DNA from: Candidatus Pelagibacter sp.
Lineage (GTDB): Bacteria; Pseudomonadota; Alphaproteobacteria; Pelagibacterales; Pelagibacteraceae
Length of the DNA: 64,000 nt
Direction: 5' to 3'
NCBI GenBank assembly: GCA_002689925.1
Contig: NZIO01000014.1
Coordinates: 1-64,000, forward strand
Numbering within the stretch: the first letter of the stretch is position 1; each line of letters opens with the position of its first letter. The notes under the pieces were generated by a model. The model had not been told where the DNA came from. It saw nothing but the letters and a program-made list of their open reading frames with translations, and made no database searches. Positions 12,930-22,099 of the stretch are shown in pieces. The translations under genes were made by a program, and so were the position numbers.

Positions 12930-14363
12930 TTATAATTTTTGACCCAACAACGATAGTTGATTTTCTTTAAAACTTTTATCATTAGCATCTATAGGTTTTA
13001 TAGGATAATCCCCTGTAAAGCAGTGATCTGTAAATTGAGGATAAGTTGAATTTCTCTTTTCATAACCCATCGACTTATATAAACCTTCTATTGATAAGAA
13101 TTGTAAAGTTTTTGCATCAACAAATTTCCTCATCTGTTCCAAACTAAATTTTGATGCTAATAATTCATTAATATCTGGTGTATCTACACCATAAAAATCT
13201 GGATATTTAATTGGTGGAGATGCAATTCTCATATGAACTTCTTTAGCTCCACAATCATATAACATTTTTACAATTTTTACTGAAGTAGTACCTCTTACCA
13301 AAGAATCATCAATTAAAATTAAAGATTTATTTTTTATTAAAGATTTATTAATGCTGTGTTTTAATTTTACACCTAAACTTCTTATTTGCTGTGTAGGTTC
13401 GATAAAAGTTCTTCCAACATAATGGTTCCTAATAATTCCGAGTTCTATATTTTTATTTATTTTTTCAGCATAGCCAATTGCTGCAGGAACACCTGAATCT
13501 GGAACAGGTACAATTAGATCAGAATCAATATGACTTTCTTTAGCTAATTCAGCCCCCAATTTTTTTCTATATTCGTATATACTTTTATTATTAATGATGC
13601 TATCTGGCCTTGAAAAATATATGTATTCAAATATGCAAGGTCTAGATTTAATTTTAGGAAATGGTTTTATACTTTCTAATCCATCATTTGTAATTACTAC
13701 AATTTCTCCATTTTCTACTTCTCTAATAAATTTAGCTCCAATTATATCTAAAGCACAAGTTTCTGACGCAAGAATATAAGATTTATTCAGTTTTCCAATT
13801 ACTAAAGGCCTAATTCCAAATGGATCTCTAATACCTATAAGTTTTTTATTAGTTAAAATTGTTAAAGCATAACCTCCTTGAATCTTAAATAGAGCATCAA
13901 TTATTCTATCTATTATTTTTGGTCTTTTAGACTTTGCTATTAACTGAACTATGGTTTCAGTATCTGAGGTTGTTTGAAAAATTGATCCATTTTTTACTAA
14001 TTCTTTTCTTAAATACAGCGCATTACTTAAATTTCCATTATGTGCAATACTGAGTCCACCATTATGAAGATCAGCATAAAAAGGTTGAACGTTTTTAATT
14101 AAATTATTTCCAGAAGTTGAATATCGATTATGACCAATTGAATGATTACCAGGTAATTTTTTTAAAACCTTTCCTTTTGTGAAATTATCTCCAACTAAAC
14201 CCAATCTTCGTTCAGCAAAAAATTGCTTACCATCAAAGGAAACAATACCACAGCCTTCTTGGCCCCTATGTTGCAAAGCATGTAGCCCTAAGGCAGTTAG
14301 AGCGGCAGCATCTTTATTATTAAAGATACCAAAAACGCCACATTCCTCTTTTAATTTTCCCAT
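12930..14363 (-). CDS. purF: Amidophosphoribosyltransferase
   Basis: First committed enzyme of purine synthesis: it transfers the amide nitrogen of Gln to PRPP. The N-terminal Ntn glutaminase domain starts KEECGVFGIF, with Cys8 as the expected nucleophile after removal of a short propeptide; HALQHRGQEGCGI and GHNRYSTSG follow. The C-terminal phosphoribosyltransferase domain has the PRPP loop ILIDDSLVRGTTS. At 477 residues it is full length. Its ATG abuts the cvpA stop, the same cvpA-purF pairing as in many bacteria. It converges on bamB with a 7-bp gap and no clear terminator. Confidence 0.97.
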   Translation of the reverse strand: MGKLKEECGVFGIFNNKDAAALTALGLHALQHRGQEGCGIVSFDGKQFFAERRLGLVGDNFTKGKVLKKLPGNHSIGHNRYSTSGNNLIKNVQPFYADLHNGGLSIAHNGNLSNALYLRKELVKNGSIFQTTSDTETIVQLIAKSKRPKIIDRIIDALFKIQGGYALTILTNKKLIGIRDPFGIRPLVIGKLNKSYILASETCALDIIGAKFIREVENGEIVVITNDGLESIKPFPKIKSRPCIFEYIYFSRPDSIINNKSIYEYRKKLGAELAKESHIDSDLIVPVPDSGVPAAIGYAEKINKNIELGIIRNHYVGRTFIEPTQQIRSLGVKLKHSINKSLIKNKSLILIDDSLVRGTTSVKIVKMLYDCGAKEVHMRIASPPIKYPDFYGVDTPDINELLASKFSLEQMRKFVDAKTLQFLSIEGLYKSMGYEKRNSTYPQFTDHCFTGDYPIKPIDANDKSFKENQLSLLGQKL

Positions 14364-14912
14364 TTATATTTTTTCAATTTTTTTTTTAGTTTTATTTATA
14401 TCTTTTTGTCTCTCTGGAAGTTCTTTAATTAATACTCTGCTTCCTTCATAAATCATAGGAAAAGTTAGAGCTTTTTCAGTTTCGATGGGCCATTTTTTAT
14501 ATGGATAAAACCAATTTAATATTGAAAAAATACAAATACAGACAATGTAGCCTTTAAAAATTCCAAAAATTGAACCAAAAGTTTTATCTGCAACACCAAG
14601 TCCAGTCCAAACTACTGCTTTACTGATTCCTTTAGCAACAATGATTACTATAAATAATGATATTAAAAATAAAAAAATACCAAGCCCTACATCAGTAATA
14701 AAGTCTGACTCAAAATAATTAGAAACCCAAGGTTTTAACTTAGGAACAAATATTATAGTAAAAATTAAAGCAATTAACCATTTAGAAAAAGACAGGAGAC
14801 TCAAAGTAAACCCTTTTATTGAACATCTTACTATAAAAAAAATGATTAATAAAAAAACTATTAGGTCAAAAATATTTAAAAATTCTTCAAAAAAAAATAA
14901 AAATTTTTCCAT
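14364..14912 (-). CDS. cvpA: CvpA family membrane protein
   Basis: A 182-residue inner-membrane protein with about four hydrophobic helices (near 14-30, 38-56, 75-95 and 110-135) and a charged C-terminal tail. The pattern GFTLSLLSFSKWLIAL and GVADKTFGSIFGIFKGYIV matches the CvpA family (named for colicin V production), and the gene is fused operon-style to purF with zero spacing. The molecular role of CvpA is poorly defined; family members are linked to envelope homeostasis. Confidence 0.88.
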   Translation of the reverse strand: MEKFLFFFEEFLNIFDLIVFLLIIFFIVRCSIKGFTLSLLSFSKWLIALIFTIIFVPKLKPWVSNYFESDFITDVGLGIFLFLISLFIVIIVAKGISKAVVWTGLGVADKTFGSIFGIFKGYIVCICIFSILNWFYPYKKWPIETEKALTFPMIYEGSRVLIKELPERQKDINKTKKKIEKI

Positions 14913-14913
14913 C

Positions 14914-17292
14914 TTAAAATGGCTTAGTAACTAAAATTAATTTAGGTAAAAGAGTTAAAACAGAGATCATTGCAAGAAGCATTGCTATACCAGTAAAAAT
15001 ACCAAAATAAATTGTAGGAATAAAGTTAGAAAATACAAGTATAGAAAAACCAAACACAATTGTTATTGAAGTATTTAGAATAGCAACACCAACTGTTGAG
15101 TGACATAGTTTTAAAGTTTTTTCATAATCTTGGTTTTGTGTAAATTCTTCTTTAAATCTATATATATAGTGGATACTATTATCTACAGCAATTCCAATAG
15201 TTATTGCAGCAATAGTTATCGTCATCATATCAAGAGGTATTCTTAGTAGACCAATTATTCCTAATATAAAAAATGCAGCAATAAAATTTGGAACAACACC
15301 TATTAATGAAATTTTTAAATTTTTGAATAATACTAAAAACATAGCAAATATTCCTATCATCACAAAACCAAGTGTTAATATTTGTGATTTAAATAAACTT
15401 TGAAGAAGATTATTAAATAAAATTAAAACGCCTGTTAATTTAAATTCATTTTCTTTAAGTTTTAATTCATTTTTTAGGTCGTATTTAATTTTTTTGATTA
15501 GTTCATTTCTTCTTAAATCTTCTTGAGAATCTTTAATTCTTAAGCTTATACGAGCCTCGTTGTCTTTAATTGAAATATACGGATCAATTATTTCCTTTTT
15601 AATTTCGTCTGGAATTTTAGTATAAAGAACACCCATTTCTAAGGTTCCAAGAGGTTTATCATTATTTAGCTGAGTTGCGACTTTTATTATTGATGAAAAA
15701 GATAAAACTTTTCCTACATGATCTAGGTTTTCTAAATAGTTGTGAACTTTTTTTATTTTTTCTATTTTATCTTTAGTAAACCAATATTTATCGTCGTTTT
15801 GATTATTATCTTCACCCCAATCTTCAAAGTCATCGTCTTCATTTAATTCAGGTTGTTCTAATTTTTTTTTTGAAAATTTCAAAATAACTTCAAGAGGAGT
15901 GGTACCACCTAATTTGTCATCAATTAGTTTCATTCCTTTATATATTTCAGTATTTTTATTAAAATAATTTATAAAACTATTTTCAACTTCTAATCGACTT
16001 ATACCTGTTATACTTAAAAAAATTATTAGAGCTGTTGTTAAAAAAATAAACTTTCCATTATTTATAGAAATTTTTGCAAAATAACTTGTTATTTTAGAAT
16101 CTTTTTCTTTAATTTCTGTTTTTTCATCAGGCATAAAACTTAATAAAGTTGGAAGGAGTGCAAAAGTTACAATAAATGCTGTAATTAACCCAAGTGTCAT
16201 CATCCACCCAAAGTCGATAATTGGTTTAATTTCACTAAAGACTAAAGATAAAAAGGCACAAATTGTTGTTAAAACAGTATAGATAATAGGCCAAAACATT
16301 TTAGAAGTGGTCATTAAAATAATTTCTGAATTTTTTATTTCAGGATTATTTTTCCTTAATTGTAAAAAACGAGTACTCATATGAATATTCATAGCCATAG
16401 TTAAAATTAACATTAAGGCAATAAAGTTTGATGATATGACCGTTACTTTCCAACCTAAAAGACCAAGTAATCCCGTCATAATTATTACTGAAAAAAAACA
16501 ACTACTTATTGGAATAATTATCCAAATCAATTTTCTAAAAATAAACCATAGAGTAGCAATAATAAAAATAAGCACACCAACACCAAATACAATAATATCA
16601 TTTTTAATATAAGTCATCATATCATCAGCAATCATTGGTATTCCGCCCAAATAGATTTTTCCTACATCTTTATAAGTTTTAATTATTTCTCTTATTTCAA
16701 TTATATTTTCATGATTTTTTTTCTTAATCGTGTCTTTATATTTTTCTATCTCATTTCTATTTTTAAAATTTATTAACTCTTTATCTTTTTTAATATTAAC
16801 TATAATTCCAGTAGTTTTTCCATCTTCACTTATTACAAAGTTTCTAAAGACTGGACTATTTAAAATTTCATTAAAACCTCTTTTTTTATCAATTCCTTCA
16901 CTTTTTAATGTGCTAAAATTTTGAAGTCTTTCTGTTAATGTTTTATCTGTACTATTCAACAAAGGTATATCTAGAAGTGTTATTACGCTGTGAACCCACG
17001 TTAAGCTTTGCAGTTTATATTTAAGACTTAGTAAATTATTAATTGAATTTTCAGAAGTCATGGCTTCTTTTGGAGTATAAGTTAAAACTAAAAAATCTTT
17101 TGCTCCATATCTCTTAGTAACTTCTTTTAAATACTTAAGATCTGGGTCCCCTTCGATTAATAGTGTATCTGATGAAGCATCCAATCTAAAATCTTTAGAA
17201 AAATAACCAAACCCTAATAAAGCAACTATTAAGAATAAAAAAACTAGTTTTGGACTTTTAATAATTAAATTTTGATAAATTTTTTTATACAT
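14914..17292 (-). CDS. RND/MMPL-family transporter
   Basis: A 792-residue inner-membrane protein with the RND layout: one N-terminal helix (about 15-30), a large periplasmic loop, helices 2-6 (about 230-390), a second loop containing an acidic stretch (PELNEDDDFEDWGEDNNQND), and a final helix bundle (about 635-790). IPLDMMTITIAAITIGIAVDNSIHY is the conserved helix expected to carry proton-relay Asp residues. Relatives include predicted exporters of lipids or hydrophobic compounds (hopanoid- or mycolate-type MMPL proteins). No membrane-fusion or outer-membrane partner is adjacent, so the cargo is unknown. It is one base upstream of cvpA in the same operon. Confidence 0.85.
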   Translation of the reverse strand: MYKKIYQNLIIKSPKLVFLFLIVALLGFGYFSKDFRLDASSDTLLIEGDPDLKYLKEVTKRYGAKDFLVLTYTPKEAMTSENSINNLLSLKYKLQSLTWVHSVITLLDIPLLNSTDKTLTERLQNFSTLKSEGIDKKRGFNEILNSPVFRNFVISEDGKTTGIIVNIKKDKELINFKNRNEIEKYKDTIKKKNHENIIEIREIIKTYKDVGKIYLGGIPMIADDMMTYIKNDIIVFGVGVLIFIIATLWFIFRKLIWIIIPISSCFFSVIIMTGLLGLLGWKVTVISSNFIALMLILTMAMNIHMSTRFLQLRKNNPEIKNSEIILMTTSKMFWPIIYTVLTTICAFLSLVFSEIKPIIDFGWMMTLGLITAFIVTFALLPTLLSFMPDEKTEIKEKDSKITSYFAKISINNGKFIFLTTALIIFLSITGISRLEVENSFINYFNKNTEIYKGMKLIDDKLGGTTPLEVILKFSKKKLEQPELNEDDDFEDWGEDNNQNDDKYWFTKDKIEKIKKVHNYLENLDHVGKVLSFSSIIKVATQLNNDKPLGTLEMGVLYTKIPDEIKKEIIDPYISIKDNEARISLRIKDSQEDLRRNELIKKIKYDLKNELKLKENEFKLTGVLILFNNLLQSLFKSQILTLGFVMIGIFAMFLVLFKNLKISLIGVVPNFIAAFFILGIIGLLRIPLDMMTITIAAITIGIAVDNSIHYIYRFKEEFTQNQDYEKTLKLCHSTVGVAILNTSITIVFGFSILVFSNFIPTIYFGIFTGIAMLLAMISVLTLLPKLILVTKPF

Positions 17293-17349
17293 ATTTTTAA
17301 ATAATTATAAATTATCAAATTTAAACTATTTTATTAAAAACTTAAAGTT

Positions 17350-18777
17350 TTAGCTTGATTGTAAATCTTTAAATTTAGTATACATAGCCTCAAATTCAAC
17401 TCTTACATTACCTGTTGGTCCATGTCTTTGTTTGGCTATAATAATTTCAGCTAACGTAGCGACTTCATTCATCTTAACTTGCCACTCCGCATGCTCTGCA
17501 GTTGCAGGCCTGGGTTCTTTTCTTTCTAAATAATAGGCTTCTCTAAAAACAAACATTACAACATCTGCATCTTGTTCAATTGATCCAGATTCCCTTAAAT
17601 CCGCTAGTTGCGGTTTTTTATCATCTCTTTGTTCAACAGCCCTAGATAATTGAGATAAAGCCAAAACAGGTGTATTTAACTCTTTAGCTAAAGCTTTTAA
17701 ACCTTGTGTAATTTCTGAAATTTCTTGAACCCTACCTTCATTTTTAATATTTCCAGACCTCATAAGCTGAATATAGTCAATGACAATTAGATCTAATCCA
17801 AAAAGTCTTTTAATTCTTCTTGCTCTATTACTAAGAGCAGAAATAGTTATTGCAGGAGTTTCGTCTATATAAAGAGGTAAGTCAGCAATATTTTTTGATG
17901 CTTCAATAAATTGCTCAAACTGTTCTTCTGAAACATTACCTTTTCTTATATTATTTGAAGTTATTTTTGCTTGTTCAGATAATATTCTTGTAGAAAGTTG
18001 CTCTGATGACATTTCCAAAGAAAAGAAAGCAACTGTAGATTTGATAGATTTTTTTTGTAAATTTTGTGCTGCATGAAAAGCTATATTAGTAGCCAATGCA
18101 GTTTTACCCATTGAAGGTCTTCCAGCAATTATAACTAAGTCTTGATTATGTAATCCACCCAGTCTCGAATCTAACTCAGAAAGTCCTGTTGGTATGCCAA
18201 CAATACCTTCATCATTTTGATAGGCCTTTCTAGCCATTTCAATTGTTTGTTTAAGAGCATTTTCAAATTTAACAAATGATCTATAAAATTGACCTCTTTC
18301 TGCTAAGTCAAATAAAGTTTTTTCAGTTGATTCTATAATTTCTTCTCCAGAGGAACTAACTTCTTTATTTGAAGCTTTGTCTAAAATATCCTCAGAAACT
18401 TTAACTAGCTCCCTTCTAATATGCATGTCATGAATTATTTTTGCATAATCAATAGCTTGTCTAGCAGAAGATGAAAATTTAGTAATTTTAACAAGATATT
18501 CCTGTCCTCCTAGTTCTTTTAGTCCCTCGTCATTTTCAAAATAATTTTTTAATGTAATAGGATTTACCAGAAGACCTTTTGCTATAAGCTTTTCAATAGC
18601 TGAAAATATTTTTATATGTATTGGGTCAAAAAATTTTTGAGAATCAATTATGGAGCTAATTTCATCATAGATATCATTAGAAACTAAAATTGAACCCAGA
18701 ACACCTTGCTCCGCCTCTATATTGCAAGGCAATTGTTTAAAAGATCCTTTTATTACTGAAAATTTTTCACTACTCAT
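17350..18777 (-). CDS. dnaB: Replicative DNA helicase
   Basis: Hexameric 5'-3' helicase of the replication fork. The N-terminal domain (LPCNIEAEQGVLGSIL) and the RecA-like C-terminal domain are complete: Walker A GRPSMGKT at 219-226, SLEMSSEQL, the Walker B-type LDLIVIDYIQLM, and the DnaB signature near LSQLSRAVEQRDDKKPQLADLR. At 475 residues it is normal length with no intein. It is transcribed in the same direction as rpsF-rpsR-rplI with a 97-bp leader. That leader contains two TGTGGA elements resembling DnaA boxes on the complementary strand. Confidence 0.97.
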   Translation of the reverse strand: MSSEKFSVIKGSFKQLPCNIEAEQGVLGSILVSNDIYDEISSIIDSQKFFDPIHIKIFSAIEKLIAKGLLVNPITLKNYFENDEGLKELGGQEYLVKITKFSSSARQAIDYAKIIHDMHIRRELVKVSEDILDKASNKEVSSSGEEIIESTEKTLFDLAERGQFYRSFVKFENALKQTIEMARKAYQNDEGIVGIPTGLSELDSRLGGLHNQDLVIIAGRPSMGKTALATNIAFHAAQNLQKKSIKSTVAFFSLEMSSEQLSTRILSEQAKITSNNIRKGNVSEEQFEQFIEASKNIADLPLYIDETPAITISALSNRARRIKRLFGLDLIVIDYIQLMRSGNIKNEGRVQEISEITQGLKALAKELNTPVLALSQLSRAVEQRDDKKPQLADLRESGSIEQDADVVMFVFREAYYLERKEPRPATAEHAEWQVKMNEVATLAEIIIAKQRHGPTGNVRVEFEAMYTKFKDLQSS

Positions 18778-18850
18778 TTTTATTGTATTTATATATATAA
18801 ACAGCCAAAAAATAGTTACAGCAATAAAAAAATTAAATTATATTTTAATC

Positions 18851-18870
18851 TGTGGAGTATTTGTGGAAAA
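18851..18870 (-). promoter_or_regulatory. Two DnaA-box-like elements upstream of dnaB
   Basis: On the minus strand TTTTCCACA (18862-18870) fits the relaxed DnaA-box consensus TTWTNCACA. A second TACTCCACA (18851-18859) has the same CCACA core 11 bp away, one helical turn. Two short matches in a 97-bp spacer may be coincidence; there is no cluster large enough to suggest an origin. Confidence 0.25.
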
Positions 18871-18874
18871 AATA

Positions 18875-19333
18875 TTAAACTTTTTCACCTTCTTTTACAA
18901 CCTCAATAAGAATTTTTGCTTGAATTTCAGGGTGTAAATTTACTTTAGCAAAATAAGAGCCTACTTTTTTAATTTCATTGTTAAGTTCAATTATTACTGG
19001 TTTAATTTCTATTTTGCTATTTTCATAAATTACTTTAGATATTTCTTTGGGTTTGATTGATCCATATAATTCATCATTTTCCATTGCTCTTTTAGAAAAT
19101 AAAAATTGTTTTTGATTAATAACATCAAATTTCTTTTTTGCATCCTTTTTTTGTTCAATATTTTTTTTATTGAGTTCTTCTTTCTTCTTATTAACCAAGG
19201 TAATATTTTCTTTGGAGGCATTCAATGCTTTCCCATATTTCAATAAATAATTTCTTGCAAATCCTCTTTTTACTTTTACGACCTCTCCTATTTGACCAAG
19301 TTTTTTAATATTTTCTAAAAGTATCACTTCCAT
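18875..19333 (-). CDS. rplI: 50S ribosomal protein L9
   Basis: Large-subunit protein L9, which binds 23S rRNA. The N-terminal lobe MEVILLENIKKLGQIGEVV and the RNA-binding GFARNYLLKYGKA are typical; a long lysine-rich connecting helix follows, then the C-terminal lobe. I chose the ATG at 19331-19333 because L9 proteins almost always start M-E/Q-V-I-L-L. An ATG two codons upstream directly abuts the rpsR stop and would add Met-Leu. It is the last gene of the rpsF-rpsR-rplI operon. Confidence 0.95.
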   Translation of the reverse strand: MEVILLENIKKLGQIGEVVKVKRGFARNYLLKYGKALNASKENITLVNKKKEELNKKNIEQKKDAKKKFDVINQKQFLFSKRAMENDELYGSIKPKEISKVIYENSKIEIKPVIIELNNEIKKVGSYFAKVNLHPEIQAKILIEVVKEGEKV

Positions 19334-19339
19334 AAGCAT

Positions 19340-19624
19340 TTAAATCAAAGCTAATATTCTTGCTCTTTTAATTGACTTTGATAGTTCCTTTTGTTTTTTT
19401 TGAGAAATTGAAGTAATTCTAGATGGCAACATTTTTCCATTTTCTGAAATATATCTTTTCAATAGTTTAATGTTTTTGTAATCAACAATAGGAGCATTTT
19501 TAGCCGATAAAACACATGACTTAACTGTTCTAATTCCAGGTTTTTTAAATAAACTAAGTTGAGAAAAATCATTTCCTCCTCGACGTTGTTTATTTTTTGA
19601 TCCTTTTCTTCTATTTTGTTTCAT
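19340..19624 (-). CDS. rpsR: 30S ribosomal protein S18
   Basis: Small-subunit protein S18 (94 residues), the partner of S6 in the central domain of 16S rRNA. Recognisable by the basic N-terminus, the [24 protein letters not shown] core and the C-terminal basic helix [16 protein letters not shown]. The start overlaps the rpsF coding region by 14 bp, which suggests translational coupling within the S6-S18-L9 operon. Confidence 0.96.
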   Translation of the reverse strand: MKQNRRKGSKNKQRRGGNDFSQLSLFKKPGIRTVKSCVLSAKNAPIVDYKNIKLLKRYISENGKMLPSRITSISQKKQKELSKSIKRARILALI

Positions 19625-19979
19625 TATCTTTTGTTTTGTTTGTTAATCCTTCTTGAGGATTTTTTAAAGTAAAATAATTTGACTCAAGGTCATGTTTTTT
19701 TACTTTGACTGTTAAAAATCTTAAAATACTACTATTAATACTCTCATTTTTTTCTAGTTCTAAAATGTTTTCTCCTGGGCATTCAATTTTAAGGTGACTA
19801 TAAAACCCTTTTTTAGTCTTTTTAATTGGTTGTGAAAAATTTAACATGCCCCATTCTTCAATTTTTATTATTTTACCTGAATTTTTTTCTATTAATGATT
19901 TTAAGCTATTATGAACTTCTTCTAATTGACTTTTAGTAAGATTTGGCTTTGTTATAATTGTGTGTTCGTATAATTTCAT
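19611..19979 (-). CDS. rpsF: 30S ribosomal protein S6
   Basis: Small-subunit protein S6 (122 residues). [18 protein letters not shown] opens the ferredoxin-like fold; [14 protein letters not shown] and [16 protein letters not shown] are family segments. The C-terminus extends as a low-complexity tail overlapping rpsR. First gene of the rpsF-rpsR-rplI operon, reading away from fabD. Upstream there is a possible promoter at 20044-20072 and a short perfect hairpin in the leader at 19996-20011. I did not find the CCG-containing S6:S18 autoregulatory motif. Confidence 0.95.
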   Translation of the reverse strand: MKLYEHTIITKPNLTKSQLEEVHNSLKSLIEKNSGKIIKIEEWGMLNFSQPIKKTKKGFYSHLKIECPGENILELEKNESINSSILRFLTVKVKKHDLESNYFTLKNPQEGLTNKTKDNETK

Positions 19980-20043
19980 ATTTTTTTTGGTTTAACTAAA
20001 TTTTTATTTAGATAATCCCCTTTTTATTGGAGAAAAAAAATGT

Positions 20044-20072
20044 TTTATACTATTATTAATTTAAATATACAA
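20044..20072 (-). promoter_or_regulatory. Candidate sigma-70 promoter for rpsF-rpsR-rplI
   Basis: On the minus strand TATAAA (20044-20049) lies 17 bp downstream of TTGTAT (20067-20072). The -10 matches 5 of 6 consensus bases, but the -35 only 3 of 6. Position is right for the ribosomal operon, leaving a leader of about 55-60 nt. AT-rich background makes such matches frequent. Confidence 0.35.
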
Positions 20073-20105
20073 TAATTAAATTAAAATATATTAAGTAAAT
20101 AATTT

Positions 20106-21035
20106 ATGTTTTCTGTTATTTTTCCTGGTCAAGGCTCTCAATACGTTGGTATGGGTCAAGATTTACACCAAAAGTTTAGCTTAGTTAGAGAAATATTTGA
20201 AAAAGTTGACAACAAGCTTAATTACTCTTTAAGTAATATTATCTTAAATGGCCCCGAATTGGATTTGAGATCTACTAAAAATACTCAGCCCGCTATAATG
20301 ACAATAGGTGTTTGCATCTTTGAAGTATTAAAAAAAGAATTCAACCTAGACTTAAATAAAGCAGGTTTTTTTGCAGGACATTCTTTAGGTGAATATACAG
20401 CACTTGTATGTTCTGGAGCTCTAAAAATTGAAAATGCTGCCTATCTACTTAGTGAAAGAGGAAAAGCAATGCAAGATTCTTCACCAGAAGACTCAGGAGC
20501 TATGACTGCAGTTATAGGTATGACAATTAATGAAATAGATGAAGAAATTAAATTATTAAAAGGTGAAGGTATTTGCGAAATAGCCAATGATAATTGTTAT
20601 GGGCAAGTTGTAGTAAGTGGAACAAAATCAAAAATTGAAAATTTAAATATTAATTTAAAAAGTAAAAAAAAAAGAAGTATTATGCTTCCAGTAAGCGCAC
20701 CATTTCATTCCTCATTAATGGAACCAGCATCAAAAAAAATGAAAGATAAAATTCAAAATACTAATTTTTTGTTACCAAAGCCAAATATTATAAGCAATGT
20801 TACAGCAAAAGAGGAAAATAATGTTGATAAAATAAAATTATTGTTAGTTGAACAAATTACGTCTAGGGTTAGATGGAGAGAAAGTGTAGAGTATATGATA
20901 AAAAAAGGTGTTAAAGAATTTATTGAGATTGGTCCTGGTAAAATTTTGTCAGGTTTAATAAAAAAAATAAATAAAGAAGTAGAAATAAAAAGTATTTCTA
21001 ATATAGATGATATAATAAAATATTATAAAAAATGA
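20106..21035 (+). CDS. fabD: Malonyl-CoA-ACP transacylase
   Basis: Loads malonyl groups onto acyl carrier protein for fatty-acid elongation. FPGQGSQYVGMG at residues 6-17, the nucleophile elbow GHSLGEYTALV, and SAPFHSSLM with the catalytic His are all present. At 309 residues it is full length. First gene of fabD-fabG-acpP, overlapping fabG by 4 bp, and divergent from rpsF across a 126-bp spacer. Confidence 0.97.
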   Translation: MFSVIFPGQGSQYVGMGQDLHQKFSLVREIFEKVDNKLNYSLSNIILNGPELDLRSTKNTQPAIMTIGVCIFEVLKKEFNLDLNKAGFFAGHSLGEYTALVCSGALKIENAAYLLSERGKAMQDSSPEDSGAMTAVIGMTINEIDEEIKLLKGEGICEIANDNCYGQVVVSGTKSKIENLNINLKSKKKRSIMLPVSAPFHSSLMEPASKKMKDKIQNTNFLLPKPNIISNVTAKEENNVDKIKLLLVEQITSRVRWRESVEYMIKKGVKEFIEIGPGKILSGLIKKINKEVEIKSISNIDDIIKYYKK

Positions 21036-21766
21036 TTAATTTTAAAAATAGAAATATTTTAATAACAGGAGCAAGTGGTGGTATAGGAAATGAATTAGTT
21101 AAAAAATTTATTTCACTTGGTGGTAACGTGCTAGGAAGTGGAACCAAAAATGAAAAATTAGATTTATTAAAAAAAACAAACCCCAATGTAAAAATTAAAA
21201 AGTTTGATATTTCTGATCACTCAAGAATTGAATCATTTATAGATGAAGTATTTTTAGAATTAGGAGGTCTTGATATTGTAATTAATAACGCTGGAAAAAA
21301 TATAGACAATCTTTCTTTAAGAATGAAAGAAGAAGAATGGAAAAAAGTAATTGATATTAATTTAACATCTACATTTTTACTTTCTAAGTATTCAATAAAA
21401 AAAATGTTAAAAAATAAATTTGGTAGAATTGTAAACATTACATCAGTAGTTGGTCACACAGGCAATTTAGGTCAAGCAAACTACGCGGCCTCTAAAGCTG
21501 GAATTATTGGGATGTCTAAAAGTCTTGCTATTGAATATGCTAAAAAAGATATTACTGTAAATTGTGTATCTCCAGGATTTATAGTTTCTAATATGACCTC
21601 AAACATAGCTGAAAAGGTAAAACTATACCTTACTTCAAGAATTCCAATGGGAAAGCTAGGATCTGGGGAAGATGTATCAAATTGTGTTGCATTTTTATCT
21701 TCAGAACAGGCTGGCTACATAACAGGTGAAACTTTGCATGTAAATGGGGGCATGTATATGTCTTGA
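21032..21766 (+). CDS. fabG: 3-oxoacyl-ACP reductase
   Basis: Short-chain dehydrogenase that reduces beta-ketoacyl-ACP with NADPH in the fatty-acid cycle. The cofactor loop TGASGGIGNE is at 11-20, NNAGK near 86, and the catalytic Ser with YAASK near 151-155. ISPGF-type segment appears as VSPGFIVSNM, and the C-terminus ends GYITGETLHVNGGMYMS, typical of FabG. At 244 residues it is standard. Start overlaps fabD; acpP follows after 53 bp. Confidence 0.96.
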   Translation: MINFKNRNILITGASGGIGNELVKKFISLGGNVLGSGTKNEKLDLLKKTNPNVKIKKFDISDHSRIESFIDEVFLELGGLDIVINNAGKNIDNLSLRMKEEEWKKVIDINLTSTFLLSKYSIKKMLKNKFGRIVNITSVVGHTGNLGQANYAASKAGIIGMSKSLAIEYAKKDITVNCVSPGFIVSNMTSNIAEKVKLYLTSRIPMGKLGSGEDVSNCVAFLSSEQAGYITGETLHVNGGMYMS

Positions 21767-21819
21767 CAAAACATATTAATAATTTATTAAAGTTTAAATA
21801 ATCAATTTAAGGAATTACA

Positions 21820-22059
21820 ATGACAAAAGATGTAAGTGGTAAAGTAAAAAAAATGGTTGCAGATCATTTAGGTATAGATGAGTCAAAGGTACTAGAAGAA
21901 TCTAGTTTCATTGATGATCTAGGTGCAGACAGTCTTGATACTGTAGAATTAGTAATGGCTTTTGAAGAAGAGTTTGGTTCAGAAATATCTGACGGAGAAG
22001 CTGAAAAAATTCTTACAGTTGGAGATGCTGTTAAATTTATTGAAGGCAAGCAAAACTAA
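21820..22059 (+). CDS. acpP: Acyl carrier protein
   Basis: A 79-residue acidic carrier protein that holds acyl intermediates on phosphopantetheine. The attachment site is Ser38 in [22 protein letters not shown]. An AGGA ribosome binding site lies upstream. In alphaproteobacteria fabF, mltG and yicC usually stand between acpP and gmk; none is here. A hairpin follows the stop at 22062-22095. Confidence 0.97.
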   Translation: MTKDVSGKVKKMVADHLGIDESKVLEESSFIDDLGADSLDTVELVMAFEEEFGSEISDGEAEKILTVGDAVKFIEGKQN

Positions 22060-22061
22060 TC

Positions 22062-22095
22062 AAAAGCTAAAAAAATTTTAAACTATTAGCTTTTT
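22062..22095 (+). terminator. Possible terminator/attenuator after acpP
   Basis: AAAAGCTAA (22062-22070) and TTAGCTTTT (22086-22094) are perfect 9-bp arms with a 15-nt loop, ending in five T. The stem is AT-rich and therefore weak. It ends 4 bases before the gmk ATG, so it could also control gmk translation. Confidence 0.45.
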
Positions 22096-22099
22096 CAAA

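Noticed and set aside
18778-18874. Replication origin near dnaB
   Set aside because: Two DnaA-box-like sites in 97 bp are too few, and there is no AT-unwinding array or dnaA/parAB neighbour.
19980-20043. S6:S18 autoregulatory leader motif of rpsF
   Set aside because: The leader has a CTAAAT/ATTTAG hairpin (19996-20011) but no CCG-containing loop or bulge, so I do not call the known regulatory element.
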